Position numbers and translations under genes: made by a program. A model generated the notes under the pieces. The model did no database searches, was not told the DNA's origin, and saw only the letters and a list, made by a program, of their open reading frames with translations. From the NCBI GenBank assembly GCA_039545355.1, contig BCJJ01000007.1, forward strand, positions 1,426,001 through 1,490,000: 64,000 nucleotides of DNA, read 5' to 3'. Each line of letters starts with the position of its first letter. Within the stretch, counting starts at the first letter, position 1. Below, in pieces: positions 12,592-25,068 of this stretch. Origin of the DNA: Trichosporon coremiiforme. Taxonomy: Eukaryota > Basidiomycota > Tremellomycetes > Trichosporonales > Trichosporonaceae.

Positions 12592-13085
12592 TGTTGCTGT
12601 CTTCCTTTTGAGGTCGCGTGGGGGCCGTGTTAATGGGTCGGGGGAGGTGGGATCAACGGTGAACCACGGAGTAGCGACGGAGAGGGTGTCGCTGGTGTCG
12701 ATGGTTGTCTCGGAGGCGGGGTTGTCGGAGTGTGATGCCCTCGCAAGGATCCCAGGTGTGTGGTGCGAAGTGGGTGAATAGCTCTCGATGTCAAGGTGGA
12801 CGACTTCTGACGAAGATTTCGAGAGGGCCGTATCAGTCCCCCGCCAAAATTATGACACCTGGAATCACTCCGAAAATCTGGAGTGAATGCGCACGTGACT
12901 TCCTCGTCGTCACCGTCACCACGTGGCCGACCAATGTTGGGCTTCTATCACTCCGCGAAATTTGGTTCCGAGACGCGTCGCGGGGCGCGAGTGTCCTCTC
13001 GCGGCGGGGGCGTAAATGACAAACGAGCTGGGTCCCCCGGCAACAACAACAAAGTCACAAGTCAACGGACAACCCACCACCAGTC
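12592..13085. promoter_or_regulatory. Divergent promoter between NOP58 and TOF1
   Basis: Roughly 490 bases separate the two divergent start codons. The TOF1-proximal part has short A-rich stretches (AACAACAACAAAG). I see no convincing TATA box; shared promoter use is inferred from position only. Confidence 0.45.
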
Positions 13086-16000
13086 ATGTCCGACTTCGAC
13101 CCCTTCGACCCAGACGACGAGGCTGGAATCGTGAAGCCTTACGGAGGCATTCACGAGGCCCCCGAGATCCAGGACGAGGAGGAGCGCCAGGAGATTTATC
13201 TCAATGCCGTTCAGTCGCTCACCAACGCGCTCGGAGGATGGGAGTACGATCCGGAGGCTGACGGCGGCAAAGGCGCCACCGTCTACCGGCCAGGTGACTC
13301 GGTGCTCCCCGTTCTGAAGGACCTGAAGAAGATGTGGCGCAAGGATGACAACGACGACGAGCGCACAGTCGCCCGGTGCATGCATACCGCGGGTCTCATG
13401 AAGGAGCTCGTCTCGCTGGTGTGCGAGGTCACAATGCGAGGAGAGTGGGGACGCAAGGTGTCATTAATGGCTTGTGAGTAGCTGCGTGAACGTTTCTGCC
13501 GAGCTGACATTGCAGTCGACCTTATTGCCGCTCTGACATGGCCCATCGATGTCGCGCAGGAGCTCAAGGAGATGGAGGACGAGGGGCCGATTGTCACCGA
13601 TTATGCGTCGCTGCTTCGAGCACAGGTCGAGTACAAGGTGAGCTGGGTCACTCTGTACTTTAGCTGACCATGCAGGCTATCATCATCGGAAGTCACACGT
13701 TGCGCTGCCTCCTGTCGATCCTCGTGCCGATCTTTGCCAAGGAACGACGGAATGACAAGGATGAGCGGATCATCTCCCTGGGTCTCCACATCGTGCGCAA
13801 CCTGCTGGCTATTCGTGACGTTGTTGCCCCCGACTCGGCGACGGGCGAGAAAGAGGAGCTTTCCACTCTCCAGGTAAGCTATGCCAACTTTGCGGGAGCT
13901 AACTACAGTCGCAACTGCTCGTGCAACTCGACAAGCTCACGTACCTCGAACTGTTCAACACCCTAGCATCGCAGGCCGACCGGATGGAGTTCAACCCGTA
14001 CAACATGCTCGTGCTCGACTGCATGCAGCTGATCTTCCGCTGTATCAAGCCCGAACAGCTCGTGAAGGACCCGGAACGAGCACCCGTTGAGAACCTCGCA
14101 AAGCTGCTCGAGGGCGAGAAGAGGCAGCGGGTAATCGCACTGCAGCACAAGGGATCACGACACTCCCGGTTCGGAACGACGCTTTCGGCAAGGGCGGTAA
14201 GCTTCGAGCCACTGGATTACAGCTGACAGACAGAACGGACAGAGGATTGTCCTTCACGCGCAGAACGCGATCGTTGAGGATGTCGGCAAGGCGCTGGACA
14301 ACAACAAGCGCAAACGAGCGGCGCGGCTGAAGCGCATGGTGAGCTGACGTCATTCTGATGGTAGCTAACAACAGGACGAGCTCACTGTTGAAGTCTACTT
14401 CAGCGCTGACGCTCTTCGAGTTACGCAAAAGTTTGCGCGCGAGTTCTTGCAGGACTCCTTCAACGGTGTGTATCTGCCGACGATCAATGCTGATGTCAGA
14501 CTTTATCGCCTCTGTGCTGAAGGACATCCGCATGGAACGCAGCAAGGTGCGACCGGCAGACACGATCCGCGCGCTTTTCGTCGCAGCCTACTCGATGGAG
14601 TATCTCATCCTGCTCCGACGGAAGGAGTTTCCGAAGGCGGAGGCGGAGGCGCTGAAGGCCGTTAAGGACGGGGTGCCAGTGGCCGAGGTCGAACCCGCGA
14701 GTGTCAAGGTCGACCGCGAGCTGCCGCTCGGGTGGACGATTGAGATGGCCAATCTTGACAGTGTGCGCTGGGTCGTGTCCCGCATGAAGACCTCGATGGA
14801 CAACAAGCCCATTGCGTGGACCGAGCTGCAGGCGAGCATCGACTGCTTCACGTACATTGTAAGTCTCCGTGTAGCATCCCAGCTGACAGCAGCTTCTCCT
14901 GATTGACAACATGGCGCGGTCACACGACGAGGAGGAGGCCAAGACGGCCGAAATCCTTCAGAACCAGCTGTACTACAACGGTGACATTCTTGATGCTGCT
15001 CTCGAGGTCGTCGCTCGGTACAAGGACCAATCGGTTGCGTAAGTTGTGTTGACGTTACTTCAAACTGACTCCCAGGTACCTCGAGTCCGTCATCACGTTC
15101 GCTTACGTGCTGCTCAAGATGCTCGAGCGATACTCAAAGAACAAACAGTTCATGTTCGTGAAGAGGTCGATGAAGCGGAAGAAGAACAAGGCGCAGACAG
15201 ACCGGGACGGTGTCGCGCCCGTACCGGAGGAGTACGAGAACGACTCGGAGGGCGAGGGCCTCCCCGACGACGATGCGCCGTCGTACGCCGAGCACACGTT
15301 CACGTTCACCAAGTTCGAGAAGAAGTTTGCGTCCGAGGGCGTGTCGAACACTTTGCTTGCGTATCTGCAGCGGTACAAGGAGCTGGACAATGACAAGCTG
15401 CGCCGCGTCGTCGGCATGATCCACAGGCAGGTCGTCAAGGCGCAGGCCGAGGGACTGTACTTCCAGGTCTCGTCGCTCGCGCTCTTCCGCGACATCATGG
15501 ACAACAAAACGACACTGCCGCCCGGAGACGCGGGGCGCGACCTGATCCAGCTCGTCACGTTCATCTCGCGCAAGTTCTTCAAGCGGCTCCAGGACGACCC
15601 CTTCCTTATGATCGAGGCGCTCATGCCCAAGACGAGGGGACGGTGGAAGGAGCTCTCGTCGTGGAAGGGAGACGGTGACGACGAGATGGGCGGCCAGCGG
15701 TCCCGCATTCGCGAGCAGATGGGCCCGGCCAGACTGGAGTTCATCAAGAAACGCAATCTGTCGACGTCGCAGAAGATTGGTGCGCTCGTCAAGCACTTCG
15801 TCGACATGGACCAGGAGGACTACCTCAACTGGATCATCACGGTGAGTCTCAGCTTGGTATGTCTCTTGCTCAAAACTAACCATCAGATCATGGAGGTCAT
15901 CCTGTCCGAGCGCAAAGAGGTCATTCTCACTACCGACGGCGAGGACGCGCTGGAGGAAGACGAGCCGAGCGACGATGCCCGCAGGAAGGTCCAGATTTAC

Positions 16001-17219
16001 TGTAAGCTCACGCGAGCGCGGACATTAGCTGACACCAGACCTGCGCCCGTCGGACCCAACGCACGTCGACATCACGAAGAACGACCCCTACTTCCGTCTT
16101 CTGCTCACAACACTCGGATTCTGGGACACGACTTCCGAAGCGCCCTCCGAGGGCTCCGAGGCTGGAGCTTGGGTCTATCCTCCCTCCGAACTTCCAGCTA
16201 CAATCGAGCCCCTACTCTCAGCCTTGCAGGAGAACCTAGCCTTCCCACCCACAGATCTGGGCGAGATGAAGACCCTAGTCCGGCGAGTGTATAAACGCCG
16301 CGCCGCCGAGTCCGACGATAGCGAAGCCGAGGCCGATAGTGACGGCGAGGGCGGTGTGCGGCCCAAGAAAAAACGCAGGCGCCGCGGATCAGACGAACCA
16401 AGGGCGCCGAAGAAGAAGGCGCAGGAGGTGCAATCCTACAAGTCGGCAGCGTTCATCTGGGAGTCGGACGACGACGAGGAAGCCGATGCAGCCTTCTTTG
16501 CGCGCGAGGCGGCGCTGCGTGCCGAAATGGGCAAGCATGGGCAAGAAGCCGAGGAGGAGATCCGCGCGATTATGGAGGGCAAACGTCCTCAGCGTCGCCG
16601 TTCCGCTTCGCCATCCGCTACTCCCGCCGGCGGCGACGACGAGGGCATGGAAGTGGACGCAGAGGTGAACGAGGAGACTCTCCAGCAACGCGCCGAGCAG
16701 AAGGCTCTGCGTAAAGCCATCATGGCCGAGTGGATCGAACACGACGACGACGGGTGGCAACCCCCCGAGCATCCGGAGTGGGCCTGGCCCTACGGTGAGA
16801 AGGACGAGGAGGAGTTCCTCTTACGCAAGGCGGGACAGTGGGATTCGGACGCCGAGGGGCCCGTCGAGATCAACTCGGACTCTAGTGACGACGAGGACGA
16901 GGACCAGGGCGAGCGAAGCGAGCCCGAGGCTGTTGCCCGTCCTTCTGCTTCTCAACGCCACGCGACCACGGCAGACGGCGATGACTCTGATGCCGACGCC
17001 GATGTGGGGGACAAGGAGAACGAGCCGCCAGCCTCTGCCCGTTCCGCTCCTTCCGTAGCGGACAGCGAGGGAGACAAGGAGAACCGACCGCCTATGCGGG
17101 CCAAACTCGCCGCGCTGGCCGGACTCGCTGAGCCGGCTGACCTGAAGAACGTCAGTGATGATGAGACGGCGCCTGTTGCCCGTCGCCGCCGGGTTGTGGA
17201 GAGTGATGATGAGGACTAA
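13086..17219 (+). CDS. TOF1: Replication fork protection protein Tof1/Swi1/Timeless
   Basis: Fork-protection complex subunit that, with Csm3/Tipin, stabilises paused forks and passes on the S-phase checkpoint signal. Exons: 13086-13473, 13516-13637, 13676-13873, 13909-14196, 14234-14338, 14375-14465, 14500-14858, 14893-15038, 15076-15841, 15887-16001, 16039-17219; ten introns of 34-45 nt; 1252 aa, close to yeast Tof1. The TIMELESS N-terminal domain (residues ~30-330) contains TLRCLLSILVPIFAKERRN and the YNMLVLDCMQLIFRC block. A second conserved region includes DELTVEVYFSADALRVTQKF and a helical part near ENDSEGEGLPD...AEHTFTFTKFEKKFA. The last ~330 residues are acidic and Lys/Arg-rich, disordered, and typical of the nuclear tail. 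Start chosen at the first ATG, MSDFDPFDPDDEAG, which matches the acidic N terminus of the family. Confidence 0.93.
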
Positions 17220-17291
17220 GCTGAAGACGATGTTGTAACATATGCATACAGTAGATTACCCTCCGTCATTTACTAACACTACACTGTTCTC

Positions 17292-18545
17292 TTAGCGGGT
17301 CGCGCCAAACCGTCCAAAGAGCATCTCGCCCACGCCCGCGCCAACGACGACACTAATGATCCACCAGATCTGGAACGTCATCACCACCAGCATGAGCGCA
17401 TAGTGCAGCGCGGTGATGAAAGTCCACATGAGTCCGCGAGGAATGTCGACTGCGGGGCGGAAGGGCCTGCTCCACCTTCCGACGCGGGCCGGGTCCAGCG
17501 TACCCGCCACCGCGGCGGGGAGGTGAGTCCTCGATTTGCGGCCGGGGGTGCCAGAGGGGTACGCGAGGGACGCAGTGGAGGGCGAAGTGAAGGAGGAGAG
17601 CGGGGCTTCCTTGTCGAGACCCCGGGAGGGGTCCGCGACAGTGTAAAGCGGAGAGGAGGACTGGCCACACTCACCCCCACACCCGCAGTTACAGGCAGCA
17701 GGCACGCCGCCCCCGCAACAACTACCGGCCTGTTTCTCGAGCACCTTCTCGTCGCCCGTCGCGCAAGACGTGAACACGGGCGGCTGGGAGCCTGCACTGC
17801 CCCGACGCTCCTCGACCTCCGTCGCGGCAGCGGCGGCAGCACCGGTCGTGCGGTTCGTCAATGTCCGCGCAATGGGCTCGGTGCTGGTGGCCATGACAAC
17901 CTGTCCCGCATCTTCGTATGCGAGGTCGCCCCGCGCCACGGGGAGCGCGAACCATACCCGTCCCCTGGCCCAGTGTGCGTTGCAGGCGCGCCACATTGCG
18001 TGCATGTACCGGTCGAAGATGGAGATCAAGAAGAGCGCGATGCACACGCCCACCGTCGCGCCGGGGCCGGAGGGGTGCCACGACTTGAACCATAGCACTG
18101 GGGTTAGCTTGACTCGTCCCGTACGACAGCTTTGCGCAGGCTGCGTGTCGTCCGCAGGAGAGCTTCGAAGAACGGCAAGGGCGCAGAGAGGAGGTAAGGT
18201 AAGATGGGGAACAGCTCGTTACTCCGCAGCACAACCAACACGCCCTCACTCCACAGTCTCTCGCACTCTCGCTTCGCTCCAGTGCTCGCTCGTATACTCA
18301 CAGTCATCCCCAATCGTCCCATGGACCCACATCTTCATCCCCGTCATGGAGCCCATGTGCTCGTCACCGCCCATATCCATGCTCCCGTCTCCCATGTCCA
18401 TGCCGCTCATGTCGTGCCCGGTGGTAGCGGCAGCAGCAGCCGAGGTCGTGCCGTGGACGTGGCCCTCATGAGCCGCTGCTCCAAGTGCGAGCGCGAGGCC
18501 GAGGAGAGTAGCGAGACGCAGCTGGCCGGATAGTGAGCGCGCCAT
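17292..18545 (-). CDS. CTR: Ctr-family high-affinity copper transporter
   Basis: Trimeric Cu(I) importer of the plasma membrane or vacuole. Exons 18545-18302 and 18097-17292 with a 204-nt intron (phase 1), giving 349 aa. The N terminus has a signal-like hydrophobic stretch (LATLLGLALALGAAAHEG) and a Mets domain with MSGMDMGDGSMDMGG and MGSMTGMKM. TM1 follows the splice (LLWFKSWHPSG...). The long cytosolic loop (~190 residues) is larger than usual and carries a Cys cluster, CCGGGVPAACNCGCGGEC. TM2 contains the conserved MxxxM (MLVVM) and TM3 a GxxxG-like helix (GAGVGEMLFG), both diagnostic of Ctr. Which Ctr paralogue this is cannot be decided here. The tail is short and ends FGRFGATR. Confidence 0.93.
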
Positions 18546-21078
18546 TGTCGTGGACTCGGGTCGTGGGTCGTGTAATGGGAAAGTGGAGGGGTGAAGCGGT
18601 CCTCGCCGGCTATTTACGCTTCGAGTGGAGGGGGTTGGTGACGCGAAAAAAGCTTCGGGCTCGTCGTGCGATCGTGCTCGGCGTGCGCGTCACGATGAGC
18701 AGGTCGAGTGTGTGTAGATGTGTAGATGAGCAAGTGTACGGTTCCAACTCTCCGGTAGCGTCAGCGTGCGTTGCCCGCCGCCTGCCAACCGTAGTCAGCC
18801 GTTGTTCGCATAGTCCGAGTCAGCAGCCAACAAGGTTCAGCTTTATAGCGAGATGCCCCTGCCAGCCAGCTCGGCGAATCACAGCCGACGGCGCGCCACA
18901 CAGTTTGTCGGTTTCAGGCACGGACCAGAGGCATTTTCCGAACCCCCTTAGGTCTCCTTAGCCTGTTTCCACCACACTCTCCTGTTCCGACGCAGTCCGG
19001 AGCGCACAGGACGTGGCATACGTAGTGGAGGGAGGAGTAGGCAGAATAGCAGTGTCAGTGAGCATGATAGGGAGCGCAAGAGGTGGAGGAGGGTGTGATC
19101 AGCTGTCCAAGGGACGATGCGGCTTTTCAGAGGCGTGATCGACGGGTTGAGGCACTTTCCGTCGATCACATTCCGGCACCCAGCGGACCGGTACGAGTGG
19201 CAGCCAGACGTCCACAGGATGCGAGCCCGGGTATCTCAACTGAGCGATGGGCACATCTCATGCTGTCTCGCGTACATTCAGATCCCGACGCCCACATGCG
19301 TATCCGGCGGAGTGGGATGTGTGATGTGCATGTGATGAGCCTGTGCTAGACGGGTTGGGAGGAAACGTGCGACCGAGGGGCGCGAACGGGCGAGCGTGCG
19401 ACGACCCACGCTCGTAGAGATGCGCCGTTGTCCGACGTCCAAAGTTTCCTGGCTATAGTAGGCAGTCATGCGTACTATCGGAGCGTGCTGGAAGTGTCGG
19501 GGAGTGCCCCAAGTCCTGGTCTCAGTCCTCAACATAGGAATACGCCGGGAGACAGCACGGCGGTCAATCAGCTTACACAGGGCACTCTCGGAGCGAATGC
19601 TGCCCGGTCGCGGGCGATAGCGACGCAGTCACCGAGACTTCGAGAGAGGTCAATGCTTTGTCTTAAGCACCTTCCTGAGTTGGAACACGACCAGAAGCCT
19701 TGCCTATACCGAGAAAGAGTGCAAGTGCTCTGCAGTCATCCTCCATTGACTCGTGCCCAAACGGCTCCTTACACGATTTGAAGTATGCCCTCTGCGTGTC
19801 AATGTGTCAAAAGCGCTCGAGTTTCCTGGAGTTGTTGCGACACAAACACACTGCGGGGTCAGTAGTACGTCATTATCAGCAAGACCACGTAGGAGTCTCA
19901 GTACAACCTATGACCCAGCTCAAACAACCGTCTGCATATCCTGTTAACCTGTTCTGTCTTCGTCATGTGAGCGGGGTTGTAGCAGCTGTGATGTCAGTCA
20001 GACTCACGGGTGTTGGGCTGCCGCGAGCAAGCCCAGATTATGTACTCGGCACCTGTCAAGCTTGTTACGCAACCAAGTGTGGGCGAGTGATTGCTTGTTA
20101 GGCGAGGACAGTACTAGAGGTACTTTATGGTCGTACCCCGTCCGCATGAGTCAATAATCCAAGCGACCCTCTCATCTCTAAAAGCTCGTAAGGGATATCG
20201 TGAGGGTGAGTGCCACGGTGCCCATAGTCATCGCAGTCACAACAATCGAAGGGCACTACCGCCTCACGCGCGTGGGCAGCCGGAGCTAATCACATTCTGC
20301 CACTGCGATCAGTCAAAGTAGAGTACATATCCCGAGGTTGGTATGCTCAGTGTTGCAACGTTAACGTGCGGGCAAGGACAGAGTCTGTCGATGCAGCGTG
20401 TGCGGCACTGCAACGATGCGGCAGACCGGGGGGATGACATTCGCACTCGTCAGTCTGCGATGTTAGCGGCCGCGCCCACCGTAGGACTTTCAAATTTCAG
20501 CCCCAGTCTCTGCGGGTGGAGTGGAGTTAGGCCGTGTTGTGTTTTTGCCGAGGGCAGGGAGGGCGTCGGGGGTTGTGGGTGGGAGATGTTCTCGAACGCA
20601 CAGCGCGTAGAAAGCATACCAGTGGACAGAAGGCAGATGCTCCCGCTGCCTGGATGTCCAGACCCTTGGCGATCACTGACCCGGCGTCCTGCCCCTAGCC
20701 AGAAAGTAGAGAAGCATCCCATTCGGGCCACTCCGGTCTCGGCGTGACGATCCCAAGCCCTGGTCTATGATTCGGGCATCCAGAATTGTGGCCAGGCTGG
20801 CACAGAGTTGCTTGTTGCAAAGATACCGGTCCGCTCCTTCAGTACAGCCCACACGGAGTGGAACGTGACAATCCGGTCCGATCTTGGTCCGCGACATCAG
20901 TTCACGGAAGTCTGTCATATCTGGCCGAATGCAGACCCCGAACAAGGTGACTGATGAACTGAATGTGGGTCATACATGCAGGGTATACAGGTTGATCTAT
21001 GCTATCCTCGCGCCCTCCCTCTCCCCGCTACCTCGTTTTTGCGTTCAACGGCGAAGCCCACTGCGCTTCACTCCGCGC
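18546..21078. other. 2.5 kb gene-poor region
   Basis: Contains the promoter of the copper transporter on the right of its ATG (a TATA-like CTATAAAG on the minus strand near 18841-18849). Beyond ~18.9 kb I see no frame with coding character, no consistent splice pattern and no repeat family. It is less GC-rich than the genes around it. It could hold a noncoding RNA or an old, decayed element, but nothing in the sequence shows it. Confidence 0.4.
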
Positions 21079-23902
21079 TCACTCGGCCCTCGCCTTCTTC
21101 ACAGCCCCCTCCATGTCGACACTAGCGTCGCTGCCCCTCTTCTTGGCAGCGGCCTGCTCCGCCCGTTTCTTTGCCTGGAGCTCGCGCTGCGCCTCCTTCT
21201 GTTTCTGCTTGTTGGCGCGCGCCTTCTCGGCCGGCGTCAGGTCCTGCTGCATCTTGGCGGCCTTCTTTCCCTTCGCTCCCTTGGCGGGCTTGCCGTTGGC
21301 TCCAGTCGAGCCGTTCGTCTCGACGTCACCTGCGGCTCCGTCCTCGGCTCCGGCGCCGGCCTCCTCCGCCTCCTCGCTCGCATACATGAGCCCCACGGCG
21401 TCCATGTAGTGCTGCATCTTCCAGGTGTCGCCGGCGCGGAGGCTCATCAGGTCAAAGCTGATGGCGACGTCGGGGGTGTGCTCTCCCTCTGCAGTCTCCA
21501 TCGGCGCAATGTCGGGCACCTTGGGGTATCGCTGCGAGAAGTGGTTGAGGATGACGTGGCGCGCGCGCATCTTGCGTCCGACATCGATCGCCTGTCCAAA
21601 CGTGCTGTGTCCCTTGGCTTCGGCGACCTCGGGCTTCTCGTCCTCCAGCGTCGCCTCGTGGATGAGCACGTCCGCTCCCTCGCCGGCCTGCACGAAGGCG
21701 CCGCACGGCTTCGTGTCTCCGCTGTACGCCAGCTTCCACCCGATGCGGTGGGCGAGGCAGAGCCCGAACGCCGCGCCGCGGTGCGCGACGAACGGCGTGC
21801 GCAGCTCGGAGAGCTGAAGGTCCGAGAACATGTCGTGGACTGTGGACCAGAAACGCGCCTTCTGGTCCGGGTGGTAGCGGTGGAAGTTGGCGAAGGGCCA
21901 GCGACGCACGCCGGCGGCCACGTCGGCGGCAAAGGTCGCCTCGCCCTCCACGACGCCGTCACTGAGCTCCTCCGAGTCCGAGCGGCGCCCGCGTCGCACC
22001 TCGTCAGCGCTCAGGCCGCGTTTCAGCCGGTTGATGTTCAGGAAGCGGACGTTGTCGAGCGCCTCCCGGGTTTGGCCCTGCTGCCAGGACGCCGTCTCGG
22101 AGAGCTGCGTGGCGATCGGGAGTGGCGCAAGGAGGTACAGGCGCGACGTGATGCCGAGGCGGAAGCGCTCGGCCAGAATCGAGGTCAGGCCGAGGTGATG
22201 GTCCGCGTGCATGTGCGAGACAAAGATCATGCGCATATCCGTCAAGACCTGCTTCAGCTCGGGGCCGTAGCGGCGCCGCAGCTGGCCGAGCGTGCCCTCG
22301 CCACAGTCGAGGAGGATGCCGCCGATACCGGGAACATCGAGATGTGTGGCCGAGACGTTGCGGTACTTGGCCGGGATTGCGCTGCCCGTGCCGAGTGTCG
22401 TCACAATAATGTCGTCACCAGGCTGCGGAGCGACCTGCCTCGTCTTCTCCTCGGCTGCGATCGCAGCCTGTCCAGCGGCGCAAGCGGCGGCGAAATCGGG
22501 CGACTCGTCCGCAATCTTCTGCCTAGCGGTCTCAATCTCAGACGGCGCAGAGGGGAATGGCGGCTGCGCCTTGAGGCCAGGCTCAGCCATCGTCGGCGCC
22601 GTGGCTGGGTACATGCCCGTCGTGAGGCCGGGTACGAGACGGACCGCGTTCGGCGGCATTGCCCACTGCGGCTGCTGCTCGAAAGCGGTGAAGTGCGGAA
22701 GAGGGAACATGGTCGGGTCGATCATGTTCAGACGCAGGCACTGCCACGCCGAGGCGCCGTAGTGGATCGGTCCCTCTGACTCGCCAGCCTGCGCGACGAG
22801 GTGCACCGTCTCGGCGCCAAACTGCGCAAGCCACGCCTGGTACCGCGGGTCCTCCCAAACTTCCCGCGTCACCTCGTGCACGACGGTGCGCACATTGTGC
22901 TCCTTGTTCTCACCGAGGTACGGTCGGAGCGCCTCATGGCTGGTAAGGCGGTCAATGTTCTGCGGCGAGCACTGAACAACAGCGAGGATGGCACCGACAG
23001 AGCCACCGACGAGGCAGTCCTCTGGCCGGACAACGCGCTTGCCGCCCGGCGCATTCGGGTCGTCGACCTCGATGCTCTCGCCCTTCGTGAGCTTGCCTCG
23101 CGCGGGACCATTGGGCACGCCAAGCTCGAGCGACTTCTTCACGTCGAAGCGTCCGCGCACATCCGGTCCGTGGGCGATGTACACCATGTCGGTCTTCTGG
23201 TCCGCCTCATTAGCCAGGGGGAGCATGTACGACGAGTCGCACGCGCCGGGGCGCTGCATGCCCTCGAACTGGCGCGAGAGCGCCTTCGTCTTCCCCTGGT
23301 TCTTCCGGAACATGTCCTTCACAACCGCGTCCTCCCACTCCCGCAACTGCTCGCCCTGCAACACCGCTGGCCGATGTGGTGTCGGCGTCTTGATCTCGTG
23401 CTGCACAGGCTCGGGGCCGACGGGAAGAGCGTATACCGTCAGCGACGGGAAGTCGCCGACCTTCTGCAGGCTCTGGTCTCGCTTCGCGACCTCCGTGTTC
23501 AGCGCAAAGGCGTCACTGTCGTTAGCTTCAGAAGGGAGAGAGGGAAGTCCAACTTACCGAGCAACGGCGCCACGCAGCGTACCGATGTACTGCAGCATGT
23601 CCGGGGGACCCGCGACGGTCAACTTGTTCGTACCGGCGTCGGCCATCGTCATGATAACGCCTGTCTGTCAGTTGCTGCTGAACTCCGCCCAACTCACCAG
23701 GCAAGCCATTGCGACCCTTGGCGCCACCCGGAAGGAAGACACCTCCAACGCCGGCGAGCTTGGTGCGCTTCTCGAGGAAGGAGCGCTGCGTGCCCTCGCC
23801 AGCGCCGAAGAGGAAGCGAGCCTCATCGAAGCTCACGTACAGGGCCGTATCGCTATCCGGCCCCGGGACGGAGACGGCGCGCACGCTCCAGGCCGGGTTC
23901 AT
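21079..23902 (-). CDS. TRZ1: Long-form tRNase Z (ELAC2/Trz1)
   Basis: Endonuclease that removes the 3' trailer of pre-tRNAs in nucleus and mitochondria. Exons 23902-23698, 23660-23558 and 23515-21079; introns 37 and 42 nt; 914 aa. The N-terminal half is the degenerate metallo-beta-lactamase domain, with the pseudo-active-site region near GVGGVFLPGG. The C-terminal half has the active Zn site: SHMHADHHLG (H537, H539, D541, H542), LGTGSAIPAKYRNVSA, LAYSGDTKPC, LIHEATLEDE and VILNHFSQRYPKVP, all classic tRNase Z motifs. The C-terminal tail is Lys/Ala/Glu-rich (AEQAAAKKRGSDASVDMEGAVKKARAE region) and probably nuclear-targeting. The first in-frame ATG is at 23902 (MNPAWSVRAVSVPG); a presequence-like extension without ATG lies upstream and is listed separately. 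Confidence 0.93.
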
Positions 23903-24064
23903 ATTGTCTGCTGTCTTGCGCTTGGTCTTGAGCGCTGCAGTCGCGGTGGCGGTGGCGGGCGAGTGCAGAAGACGGCGTACGGAGCGGACGGAGGAGCCTA
24001 GGGCGGCCGTGTTCAAGCGTGGTAGACGGAACAGGATGGTGGTTATGGGATGCGGGGCATGCAC
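23903..24064 (-). other. ATG-less mitochondrial-presequence-like extension of tRNase Z
   Basis: In frame with tRNase Z and open from 24064 to the ATG at 23902; a TAA lies at 24070-24068. The 54 codons read as an Arg-rich, acid-poor amphipathic leader (ILFRLPRLNTAALGSS, then VRSVRRLLHSPATATATAAL), a good matrix-targeting shape with a possible cleavage region at RRLLHS. It has no ATG. Near-cognate codons in frame are GTG (24064), CTG (24034, with A at -3) and TTG (24016). Either a near-cognate start or an undetected upstream exon, spliced at the CTAAGCAG just before 24064, could supply the initiation. Confidence 0.6.
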
Positions 24065-24785
24065 TGCTTAGCTGTGGTGGCGAGGTGTTGTTGGCGAGCG
24101 TCACCGACTTTTGGGATCTGTCGAAATATCTGGTCAGGGCTGGAGTCATGAGCGTCGCGTGGGAGATAGGTCACGTGTGTTTAGTCCCGCTGCACACTGG
24201 TGCGAAGCGGAGAGTGCACGCCAGCCAGTACATAAGCGGCAGCGCGCAGGATTTTTTGAGTTTTTCTCCATCACCTCTCCTTATAGAGTCGCTTGAGTGT
24301 CGCATCTCCCACGGCTATCAGGTGCTCGGAGAGGCGTAGAGCGACGTCAGTCTCCCTCCCCTCACCACGGACGGAGGCGCGTGCAGTTGTTTCCCATGGT
24401 TCGGTCCAGGTCCCCTGTCTTTCTTTACAGCGGAGGAAACGGAAGGTGCACGCTACATTTTGTCTTTTTTAGAAGTCATGTCATTCCGAGTGTGAGATAG
24501 GATATTTGGCGGCTCTACCTCTACGTCCACGAGATCTGACCGAGCGAGGAGCCCAAGCCCAAGCCCAAGCCCAGCGTGACGAGACGGAACAAAGTAACTC
24601 GGCATGGTCCGCGGAACACGAGCAAGACCGCCCGCCGCCTTCGCCGACACAAAGCGAGCGGTTACCTGATCTAAAAGCAAAAGCACATCGGAGTCGATCA
24701 CCTGATCCGGCGCTTTCTCATGTAATATTCATAATCACTCCAGCATGGTTTTTTAAGCTTCATCCCCCAAAGCTTCTGTACCGCG

Positions 24786-24821
24786 TGTGACCTTGGATGT
24801 GACCTTGGATGTGACCTTGGA
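24786..24821. repeat. Three perfect copies of a 12-bp repeat
   Basis: TGTGACCTTGGA is repeated three times without change, ~330 bases upstream of the S28 peptidase ATG. TGACCTTGGA resembles a nuclear-receptor-like half-site, but no fungal factor can be assigned from sequence alone. Confidence 0.8.
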
Positions 24822-25068
24822 TGCGTGATGAATGTCAGCGGAAACCAGCGGAAATAGCACAGCCCATGACGCCCAGATGCGAAACGAGGGTGCGCGGGCA
24901 AAGCCGTCGTCGGTCGAGGGACACGAGGGACCGATCACCGGCCTCCACTTCCCTGTGCTTGTGACCGCATGACGCGCTGGTCCTCATGGGTTCATCTCCG
25001 TCTCTTGTCCCCATCCATCCGGAGCTAGCATCGGCGACTCGCCCACCCCTCTGAGCTGAGAAGAGGGC

